A stretch of 5,146 nucleotides of DNA from Chloroflexota bacterium (GTDB lineage: Bacteria; Chloroflexota; Ktedonobacteria; Ktedonobacterales; Ktedonobacteraceae), in assembly GCA_005879655.1 (NCBI GenBank), contig VBJK01000039.1, positions 1 to 5,146 on the forward strand, in the 5' to 3' direction. Of the stretch, positions 1 to 4,021 are shown piece by piece. Both the position numbers and the translations under genes were made by a program. The notes beneath the pieces were generated by a model. That model made no database searches, had not been told where the DNA came from, and saw only the letters and a program-made list of their open reading frames with translations. How positions within the stretch are numbered: the stretch's first letter is position 1; every line of letters starts with the position of its first letter.

Positions 1-35
1 CAACCGGTAGAAAGTATGGGATAAGAGTTCAAGTC

Positions 36-96
36 AGGATGATGAAGAGATGGTTGGGGAACGCGACACGTTCCCCAACCATCTCTTCATCATCCT
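36..96. repeat. Perfect 28-bp inverted repeat (long hairpin) just downstream of the truncated USP gene
   Basis: The arms at 36-63 and 69-96 are perfect reverse complements over 28 bases, separated by a 5-nt loop (CGACA). The inner part of the stem is GC-rich (TTGGGGAACG paired with CGTTCCCCAA). It begins 4 bases past the TGA stop of the minus-strand USP fragment, so it could end that transcript. The stem is far longer than a usual intrinsic terminator, and no T tract follows on either strand. No target-site duplication is visible at its edges. The inverted repeat itself is certain. Its role (terminator, mRNA-stabilising hairpin, or remnant of a small palindromic element) is not. Confidence 0.9.
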
Positions 97-100
97 CACA

Positions 101-322
101 TCATGAACAAAGGTCAGCTTCCTCCATTTCTGTGTCAACAGCGGCTTGCATCGTTGATGGATAGGGAGGAGCGGTAATAGCGGGCCAGTAATCGGTGGCA
201 AAACTCACCACTCGTACCAGAACGAGTGTTCCTCTAGTATTATGTGCAAGTCGGGCGGCTATGGGTAGCACAGCTTCAGCTCTAGGGGAGCTATCAAGTG
301 GGACAAGTATCGTTTTTAACAT
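101..322 (-). CDS. Truncated universal stress protein (N-terminal half of a UspA domain, 73 aa)
   Basis: The protein begins MLKTILVPLDSSPRAEAVLP, the first beta strand and nucleotide-contacting Asp loop of the UspA fold, followed by helix 1 (IAARLA) and strand 2 (TLVLVRVV). It resembles residues 1-70 of the complete tandem USP encoded at 3700-2645, so the two are paralogues. A USP domain normally has about 140-150 residues. This one stops at 73, after TEMEEADLCS, and lacks the C-terminal G-2x-G-9x-G(S/T) ATP-binding motif, so it is probably not a functional nucleotide-binding USP. The start at 322 is preferred over an in-frame ATG at 364 because AAGGAG (336-331) sits 8 nt upstream of it and because homology starts there. 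The stop lies 4 bases before the long hairpin at 36-96, which suggests the rest of the gene was lost in a rearrangement. A short functional protein cannot be excluded. Confidence 0.75.
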   Translation of the reverse strand: MLKTILVPLDSSPRAEAVLPIAARLAHNTRGTLVLVRVVSFATDYWPAITAPPYPSTMQAAVDTEMEEADLCS

Positions 323-330
323 AGTAGCTT

Positions 331-336
331 CTCCTT
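331..336 (-). promoter_or_regulatory. Ribosome binding site of the truncated USP
   Basis: AAGGAG on the minus strand, 8 nt before the ATG at 322. It decides the start in favour of MLKTILVPLD over the upstream in-frame ATG at 364. Confidence 0.75.
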
Positions 337-420
337 TGAACACGAGCACTATTGCTGCCAGCAATATCAGGAGGCAGTGCTCATATTGCTCACAGAAAAA
401 GCTTATACAGAAACGTTAAC

Positions 421-439
421 GGATCGATCACAGCGATCC
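421..439. repeat. Short inverted repeat between response regulator and USP fragment
   Basis: GGATCG (421-426) and CGATCC (434-439) form a 6-bp stem around a 7-nt loop. It lies about 60 bases past the response-regulator stop and 99 bases before the USP fragment. On the minus strand it is followed by GTTAACGTTT, only a weak T-rich tail. It could be a weak terminator for the regulator or an operator; the sequence does not decide. Confidence 0.3.
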
Positions 440-446
440 CTTCTCT

Positions 447-465
447 TCTCACACTCCTCTCACAA
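447..465 (-). promoter_or_regulatory. Candidate tandem 11-bp direct repeat upstream of the truncated USP
   Basis: Read on the minus strand, two half-sites TTGTGA (465-460) and GTGTGA (454-449) are spaced exactly 11 bp apart. The following bases also match, giving TGTGAGAGGAG then TGTGAGAAGAG, identical at 10 of 11 positions. The second copy is part of GAGGAGTGTGAGA (459-447), which differs by one base from elements upstream of doxX and of the large USP. Eleven-bp direct repeats are the usual operator form for OmpR/PhoB-family regulators, and such a regulator is encoded next door (1216-500). No convincing -10 box is seen after it. The repeat is directly visible; binding is inference. Confidence 0.4.
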
Positions 466-499
466 CTCCATGAACACAGGTATCCCCTCTTCTTGCTTA

Positions 500-1216
500 C
501 TATTCGCTCGGTTGAAGGGCAAGCAGATAGCCAATGCCAACTTTGGTGCGAATGTAGCGTGGGTGCGCAGGATCAGCTTCGATTTTGCGGCGGAGTCGGT
601 TAATATTGACTTGCAGCATATGACTCTCACCCGCATACTCAGCACCCCACACATGCGAGAGCAAGAGATCTTGCGTTAAGACTCGCCCGGCATTCTGTGC
701 CAAGTAGGCAAGCAGGCGGTACTCGATGGGGGTAAGTGTCACTTCACGTTCGGCAATGACCGCCTGATGTTGCGCATAGTCGATGGTTAGCTCCCCAATC
801 GTCTGCTTGTTGCGCGAAAGAGTAGTGGCGTCGTTGGCAGTCAACTGAGAACGACGCAGGACGGCTCGTACACGTGCCAGCAGTTCATCGACACTAAAAG
901 GCTTGGTTAGATAATCGTCTGCTCCCAGATCCAGACCGCGAATCTTATCCTGGTCTTGACCACGTGCCGTGACAATGATGATGGGAACCGATGAAAATTC
1001 GCGAACGCGATGACAGACGGTAAAGCCATCCATCTTGGGCATCATGACATCGAGCAGGACGGCATCAGGAGCGCGAGCTTCAATCAATGCTAGGGCAAGC
1101 TCGCCATCAGTTGCCGTCAGCACATCGTAATCCTCAAACTGGAGGTTGCGTGCGACCAAGCGCAGCAATTGCGGATCATCATCAGCCGTTAAAATCGTTG
1201 TTTTCTTTTTTGGCAT
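500..1216 (-). CDS. OmpR/PhoB-family response regulator, orphan (238 aa)
   Basis: A two-component response regulator that should take phosphate from a sensor kinase and bind DNA. The receiver domain (about residues 6-120) has the acidic pocket D12-D13-D14, the phosphoacceptor D56 in AVLLDVMMPKMDG, the switch residue T83 in IIIVTAR, and K105 in YLTKPF, so all catalytic positions are present. A short linker (about 121-139) leads to a winged-helix DNA-binding domain (about 140-235) with the family hallmarks LTPIEYRLLAYLAQNAGRVL and INRLRRKIE, ending RTKVGIGYLL. The length is normal for the family. The start MPKKKTTILT matches where homology begins, although the Shine-Dalgarno is weak. The domain pattern resembles KdpE/PhoB-type regulators, but no histidine kinase or transporter lies beside it, so its signal and targets are unknown. 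It is flanked by two USP genes and a DoxX-like gene, suggesting a stress role (inference). Direct repeats about 165 bases upstream may be its own operator. Confidence 0.95.
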   Translation of the reverse strand: MPKKKTTILTADDDPQLLRLVARNLQFEDYDVLTATDGELALALIEARAPDAVLLDVMMPKMDGFTVCHRVREFSSVPIIIVTARGQDQDKIRGLDLGADDYLTKPFSVDELLARVRAVLRRSQLTANDATTLSRNKQTIGELTIDYAQHQAVIAEREVTLTPIEYRLLAYLAQNAGRVLTQDLLLSHVWGAEYAGESHMLQVNINRLRRKIEADPAHPRYIRTKVGIGYLLALQPSE

Positions 1217-1329
1217 ATACCATACGCTTTCTGCTACCTACGCACGGAATGATGCCTCGTCATGCACTGACGGCAGGACGAGAAACGCCGTACGCGTACT
1301 CTGCTCTTACATGTTCCCACATACCCTCT

Positions 1330-1358
1330 ATTTTAGAATGGAACGGAGCATAAGGGAA
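1330..1358 (-). promoter_or_regulatory. Weak candidate promoter for the response regulator
   Basis: On the minus strand TTCCCT (1358-1353) and TAAAAT (1335-1330) are separated by exactly 17 bp. The -10 matches the TATAAT consensus at 5 of 6 positions, the -35 at only 3 of 6. It would give a leader of a little over 100 nt before the ATG at 1216. It lies downstream of the direct repeats at 1379-1395. Offered as the best candidate in this spacer, not as a confident call. Confidence 0.25.
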
Positions 1359-1378
1359 GCACATAGGGACCATAACTC

Positions 1379-1395
1379 TCACAAACAGATCACAA
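1379..1395 (-). promoter_or_regulatory. Tandem TTGTGA direct repeat, 11-bp spacing, upstream of the response regulator
   Basis: On the minus strand TTGTGA occurs at 1395-1390 and again at 1384-1379, an exact six-base repeat with an 11-bp period (TTGTGATCTGT followed by TTGTGAGAGTT). This is one DNA helical turn, the classic arrangement for PhoB/OmpR-type dimers binding head to tail. It sits 163 bases before the regulator's start codon. Together with the similar pair at 449-465, this suggests autoregulation and regulation of the neighbouring USP. No strong -10 follows at the Pho-box distance; TATGTG is the nearest. Confidence 0.4.
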
Positions 1396-1452
1396 TTCAG
1401 AATGGCAAACAGAGGAACACCTCAAAAGAGGGGGGCGCATGTGGAAGCAGGT

Positions 1453-1581
1453 TCATAACTGGAGGGTGAACGTTTCAAGCATCTTGCGGAAGTCATCAGC
1501 GCTATCTGATTTGGCAGGAGTGCTGCGTCTGGCTTTTTTTTCCTTGCCGCTGATAAGCGAAGTGACTGTAACATGACTCAT
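1453..1581 (-). CDS. Possible small protein, 42 aa, stop-start coupled to an upstream 14-aa ORF
   Basis: An ATG at 1581-1579 opens a 42-codon frame (starts MSHVTVTSLISGKEKKARRS, ends FRKMLETFTLQL). It is hydrophilic, with a basic stretch KEKKARR encoded partly by a run of eight A. Its start overlaps the stop of the preceding 14-aa ORF as TAATG, a layout typical of translational coupling. It has no good Shine-Dalgarno of its own. I do not recognise the protein. The same reading frame stays open for about 16 codons upstream of the ATG, reaching a TGA before any other start. An alternative reading is therefore that the 14-aa ORF and this ORF are one small gene of about 57 codons split by a frameshift. 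A competing antisense ORF (1439-1576, plus strand) makes it uncertain which strand codes. Confidence 0.3.
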   Translation of the reverse strand: MSHVTVTSLISGKEKKARRSTPAKSDSADDFRKMLETFTLQL

Positions 1582-1625
1582 TACTTGCTTTGATAGCTTG
1601 ATGTCTCTTTGGTCGCCTGTGCCAT
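1581..1625 (-). CDS. Possible 14-aa leader peptide or 5' part of a small gene
   Basis: ATG at 1625-1623 follows GGAGG (1634-1630) by 4 nt, one of the better ribosome binding sites in the window. It encodes MAQATKETSSYQSK and stops at TAA, which overlaps the next ATG by one base. So strong a ribosome binding site for so short a frame points either to a leader peptide coupled to the 42-aa ORF or to the true start of a small gene now carrying a frameshift. It has no regulatory features such as runs of one rare codon. The upstream gene is doxX, separated by about 195 bases and a long hairpin, so it is probably not in that operon. Confidence 0.3.
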   Translation of the reverse strand: MAQATKETSSYQSK

Positions 1626-1771
1626 AGTTCCTCCGTCAAAGAGTCATTCTTTTTCAAAAATCTCTTCTTTTATTCCTTGCGACATTGCCATTGGAACGAG
1701 TGTGAGTAGAGAAAAGCCGTATTACAAACACATCACAACGAGAGGCAACGATCTCACGAAGGTAACACGGC

Positions 1772-1828
1772 AGGAGCTGAGTGAAGTTTGCTGGACCAAT
1801 TTGACCCAGCAAACTTCACTCAGCTCCT
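1772..1828. repeat. Perfect 23-bp inverted repeat (hairpin) containing the doxX stop codon
   Basis: Arms 1772-1794 and 1806-1828 are exact reverse complements over 23 bases around an 11-nt loop (1795-1805). The doxX stop TGA (1822-1820) and the last codons of the gene lie inside the first arm as read on the minus strand. It is well placed to end doxX transcription or protect its 3' end. There is no T tract after it (the minus strand continues TGCCGTGTTACC), so it is not a standard intrinsic terminator. It shares its form, but not its sequence, with the hairpin at 36-96. Confidence 0.9.
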
Positions 1829-2473
1829 CTCTGATATCTCTCCTGCACATGATGAGTTGAGTGCAGGTTGCACCTCTTGCTTGCGTACAAGACTGCCAGT
1901 CCAGGGAGTCCCTAGGAGTGGGAGCAGGTAACGGTCGATACCATAATAACCAGCGATACGCCAAGCCAGAACCAAGAAGATGGCGAGCGTGCCAATGATC
2001 GGATTAATACTCACGGTCCCTGCCAGCATGAAATTGAGATTCATGACCAGTCCGAAGAAGGCTGCAATACCGGTCAGGCAGCCTACAATGAGTCCTAATC
2101 CGACTAAGACTTCGCCAAAGGTGATCATATAGGCAAATACTGTTGCATTGGGGATCACAAAGTTCTGTAGAAACCAAGCGTACCAGCTCTGTACGGATGA
2201 GTGTTCACCACTGGCGAGTGTGAGCGCATGCGTCGCAAAGCCTTTCATGGCAGCGCCAGCCTGTGCATTAAAGACCCATGCTCCGCCTTTTTGTGCTTCT
2301 CCGAAGAGCGAATAGCCCGTCAGTTTCTCCCAGCCCGCCGAGAGCCACTGATAGCCAACAGAGAGACGAATAATCAACCAGAGCCAGGCTATACGTGTAT
2401 CAGCCAATAGGAATTTGGCGATTGGTGGCTCAGGAATCTGAGTCACGGTACGTGGGTGCAAACCTTGGAACAT
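1820..2473 (-). CDS. DoxX/DoxD-like integral membrane protein (217 aa)
   Basis: A four-helix inner-membrane protein of the DoxX/DoxD group. The family takes its name from the thiosulfate:quinone oxidoreductase small subunit of Acidianus, and many bacterial members are linked to redox or thiol stress without a defined reaction. After a cytoplasmic start (1-26), hydrophobic segments lie at about 27-46, 109-131, 133-152 and 157-177. Family signatures seen are YQWLSAGWEKL (41-51) at the end of helix 1, FGEVLVGLGL (119-128) in helix 2, and NLNFMLAGT (145-153) after helix 3. A loop of about 60 residues (50-108) after helix 1 makes the protein longer than short DoxX proteins. The polar tail (193-217) ends inside a hairpin. 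The start at 2473 is chosen over the in-frame ATG at 2509 because AGGAGG lies 6 nt before it. It stands alone, 171 bases after the large USP stop. No sulfur-oxidation or quinone genes are nearby, so a thiosulfate role is not supported; redox stress is the likelier context. Confidence 0.88.
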   Translation of the reverse strand: MFQGLHPRTVTQIPEPPIAKFLLADTRIAWLWLIIRLSVGYQWLSAGWEKLTGYSLFGEAQKGGAWVFNAQAGAAMKGFATHALTLASGEHSSVQSWYAWFLQNFVIPNATVFAYMITFGEVLVGLGLIVGCLTGIAAFFGLVMNLNFMLAGTVSINPIIGTLAIFLVLAWRIAGYYGIDRYLLPLLGTPWTGSLVRKQEVQPALNSSCAGEISERS

Positions 2474-2479
2474 AGTGTT

Positions 2480-2485
2480 CCTCCT
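2480..2485 (-). promoter_or_regulatory. Strong ribosome binding site of the doxX-like gene
   Basis: AGGAGG on the minus strand, 6 nt before the ATG at 2473, a full Shine-Dalgarno at ideal spacing. It fixes the start at MFQGLHPRTV and excludes the in-frame ATG 36 bases upstream. Confidence 0.85.
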
Positions 2486-2539
2486 TTGTGGGCTAAGGAT
2501 GTGCAGCAAATACTGCCGTCAGACATCACTTTTTCTCTA

Positions 2540-2552
2540 CAACATCATGTTG
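2540..2552. promoter_or_regulatory. 13-bp palindrome upstream of doxX, possible operator
   Basis: CAACAT and ATGTTG flank a single central C, a perfect palindrome with 6-bp arms, 67 bases before the doxX start codon. Its symmetry and position fit a dimeric repressor site, but no matching repressor gene is in the window. Seen in sequence; function is inference. Confidence 0.3.
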
Positions 2553-2570
2553 CAATTCTTTGAGGAATGG

Positions 2571-2604
2571 GAGGAGTGAGAGAATATTTTATCTCAAACT
2601 CCTC
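2571..2604. repeat. Imperfect inverted repeat between the large USP and doxX (terminator or promoter element)
   Basis: GAGGAGT (2571-2577) pairs with ACTCCTC (2598-2604). After a 2x2 mismatch, GAGA (2580-2583) pairs with TCTC (2592-2595), leaving an AT-rich 8-nt loop. It lies 41 bases past the large USP stop. No T tract follows, so it would be a weak terminator. One arm, read on the minus strand as GAGGAGTTTGAGA (2604-2592), is identical to an element upstream of the large USP. The loop contains TAAAAT (2591-2586), which could be a -10 box for doxX, with a leader of roughly 105 nt. Terminator and promoter readings both remain open. Confidence 0.35.
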
Positions 2605-2644
2605 GTCGCTATCATTTCGTACTACAGTTGTCGCCACGACAAAG

Positions 2645-3700
2645 TTACAGCAAGCCAACCCACCCGCCGCTCTGTTCTGTTTGCTCTTGTTCAGAACTGC
2701 CGGTCCCCTTTTGGTCTGCCTTAGCAGCCTCATGAGGTGGGCGCACCACGAACAATGGCAGATGTGTAGCAGAAAGGACGCGCTCAGTGGTGCTACCTAG
2801 GAGCCAGCGCCGGAAACCGCTATGTCCGTGTGTTGCCATGGCGATGAGATCACCAGAGTACTCGTTTTCTATCATCGTATGGCCTTCAGCGACATCGACG
2901 ATCATGCCAGCAGTATCAGAGGCAAGCGCGACACGTGTAGAGATCTGTAGCGGCATAGCGGCCAATTCACCCTCATGCAAACGCTGTGCAACAGCATTGA
3001 GGTAGGCTTGTGCAACGTCTTGCCGATACTCGTCAGAATTGCTATCTTGTTGGGCAACATACTTTGTGGTGTCTTTCCACCATTGAATCAGGGGCAGAAT
3101 CTGCACGAGGCGTAGTTCTGCGGGCAACGGGTCCGACAAAGCTGCGCTCAGATGTGCAGCCGGTATGAGGGCCTCCTCAGCCAGTTGTGAGCCATCGAGC
3201 GGAACCAGGATACGTGTCGCATGTCTGTCTTCAGTGCTCGTCTCCGCTAGCACACCAGTTCCCTCGCGAAGCACGAGGACGGGGATTGGGCTATGACGGA
3301 TGACTTTTTCAGCCACACTTCCGAGCAGCCAGCGCTTCAGGCCAGTGTCACCGTGGCTACACATGACGAGAATGTCGGCCTCATGATCTTTTGCTTCCAT
3401 AAGAACGTGCAGAGCAGGCGATCCTTCGGCAATGATAGGAACCGTCCCAATGCCCTCAAGCACGTCAGAAGTCGCTATACGAGCCAGATAATTGTTTACC
3501 TCCGCTCGTTCTGCCTTCATCGCGTCCTCAAGAGAGTACATGGCTGATTCCATACCGCTCCTGGCGAAATTGTGGAGCGTAGTGCATACGCGTAACAAGA
3601 GGACAGAGCCTGCTGACTTACGTGCTATGCGTGCAGCAATGGGAAGGGCTTGCTCTGCACGGCTTGATCCATCTAATGGGACCAGGATTCTGTTAAACAT
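2645..3700 (-). CDS. Tandem-domain universal stress protein (351 aa)
   Basis: A cytoplasmic protein with two UspA domains, a family that binds ATP or other nucleotides and supports survival in stress or growth arrest. Domain 1 (about 1-147) opens RILVPLDGSSRAEQALP and carries CSHG at 114-117 then G127-S128. Domain 2 (about 162-322) reopens RILVPLDGSQLAEEAL and carries ATHG at 289-292 then G302-S303. Both fit the ATP-binding pattern G-2x-G-9x-G(S/T), except that the first Gly is Cys in domain 1 and Ala in domain 2, a common variation. Both keep the WLLGS core and a closing strand (IPVLVLRE, LPLFVVRP). A low-complexity tail rich in Gln, Glu, Ser and Gly (about 323-351) follows. The start at 3700 is supported by AGAGGT 7 nt upstream and by homology starting at residue 3. 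Domain 1 is closest to the truncated USP at 322-101. The gene is separated from doxX by 171 bases and probably has its own promoter. Confidence 0.95.
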   Translation of the reverse strand: MFNRILVPLDGSSRAEQALPIAARIARKSAGSVLLLRVCTTLHNFARSGMESAMYSLEDAMKAERAEVNNYLARIATSDVLEGIGTVPIIAEGSPALHVLMEAKDHEADILVMCSHGDTGLKRWLLGSVAEKVIRHSPIPVLVLREGTGVLAETSTEDRHATRILVPLDGSQLAEEALIPAAHLSAALSDPLPAELRLVQILPLIQWWKDTTKYVAQQDSNSDEYRQDVAQAYLNAVAQRLHEGELAAMPLQISTRVALASDTAGMIVDVAEGHTMIENEYSGDLIAMATHGHSGFRRWLLGSTTERVLSATHLPLFVVRPPHEAAKADQKGTGSSEQEQTEQSGGWVGLL

Positions 3701-3851
3701 GCTGTTAACCTCTTCTATGCTAGTGGCTAATGGACGAGAAAATACTCTGCTACAAGGATGAATGAATTGGAGAATGGCCTTGTGAAAGATCGGTTGCTGT
3801 ATGACTTAACCAACTCTTTGTCTGACACTGCTCCACCTCTCATTTGACTCT

Positions 3852-3885
3852 ATTGTAGGGCCTTGTTCTCACTCATCGGTCACAC
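3852..3885 (-). promoter_or_regulatory. Candidate activator-dependent promoter of the large USP (11-bp direct repeat plus TACAAT)
   Basis: On the minus strand GTGTGA (3885-3880) and GAGTGA (3874-3869) match at 5 of 6 bases with an 11-bp spacing. TACAAT (3857-3852) follows 11 bp after the second half-site. TACAAT matches the -10 consensus at 5 of 6 positions, and no good -35 is present. This is the geometry of Pho-box promoters, where direct repeats bound by a PhoB-type activator replace the -35. The leader to the ATG at 3700 would be about 145 nt. The half-site resembles those upstream of the response regulator and of the truncated USP. The layout is visible; regulation is inference. Confidence 0.35.
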
Positions 3886-3900
3886 TCCTGTGCTATTGTC

Positions 3901-3913
3901 TCTCAAACTCCTC
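3901..3913 (-). repeat. Copy of the shared element GAGGAGTTTGAGA upstream of the large USP
   Basis: Exact 13-nt match to 2604-2592 (upstream of doxX) and 12 of 13 to 459-447 (upstream of the truncated USP), all in the same orientation relative to their genes. It is followed by GACAAT at the same offset at which the doxX copy is followed by TAAAAT, so the element might sit just upstream of a -10 box at both places. Confidence 0.4.
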
Positions 3914-4021
3914 ACAGAAGTCTGCAACATCCGTCTGTTTGCTCTTGATCGTTTCGTGACTCTTCTCACGTCAATCATACAAGAACACGTCAGAGGGGTG
4001 CAACTAATTCATTTGTAGAAG

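Larger units (their letters stand above)
1217..1819. other. Long spacer (about 600 bases) between response regulator and doxX
   Basis: No ORF of normal length is supported here on either strand. What it holds, from low to high coordinate: a 10-bp palindrome GTACGCGTAC at 1290-1299, the weak promoter candidate (1330-1358), the tandem TTGTGA repeat (1379-1395), the micro-ORF pair (1453-1625), an isolated TTGTGA half-site (1738-1733), and most of the doxX hairpin (1772-1828). No tRNA, rRNA or riboswitch pattern was recognised. The rest shows nothing I can name. Confidence 0.6.
3701..4021. other. Spacer between transposase remnant and large USP, containing the USP regulatory region
   Basis: About 320 bases with no supported gene. 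It holds the Shine-Dalgarno AGAGGT (3713-3708) of the USP, a possible promoter with direct repeats (3852-3885), and the element GAGGAGTTTGAGA (3913-3901 on the minus strand). A 38-codon frame on the minus strand (3843-3727) and an 8-codon frame with a Shine-Dalgarno (ATG at about 3876) exist but have no coding signature. The end of the IS element must lie somewhere near the upper boundary, but its terminal inverted repeat cannot be recognised because the partner end is outside the window. Confidence 0.6.

Noticed and set aside
1290..1299. 10-bp palindrome GTACGCGTAC upstream of the response regulator
   Set aside because: It is too short and isolated to be called an operator; mentioned only in the spacer description.
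1439..1576. Plus-strand 45-codon ORF preceded by a purine-rich GAGGGGGG
   Set aside because: It is antisense to the coupled minus-strand micro-ORFs, the purine run is not a clean Shine-Dalgarno, and all recognised genes are on the minus strand. Kept only as an alternative.
1722..1964. Minus-strand 80-codon ORF across the doxX 3' end and hairpin
   Set aside because: It is out of frame with doxX over most of its length, and its repeated LSEVCW and QQTSLSS stretches are only the two hairpin arms translated.
3727..3843. Minus-strand 38-codon ORF (ATG 3843, or GTG at 3828) upstream of the large USP
   Set aside because: It resembles no known family, has no clear ribosome binding site for the ATG, and sits in what looks like the USP leader.
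3850..3876. Eight-codon upstream ORF with AGGAG before it (MSENKALQ)
   Set aside because: It overlaps the proposed operator and -10 box; if that promoter is used, the ORF is not transcribed as a whole, and the AGGAG is part of a recurring purine motif.
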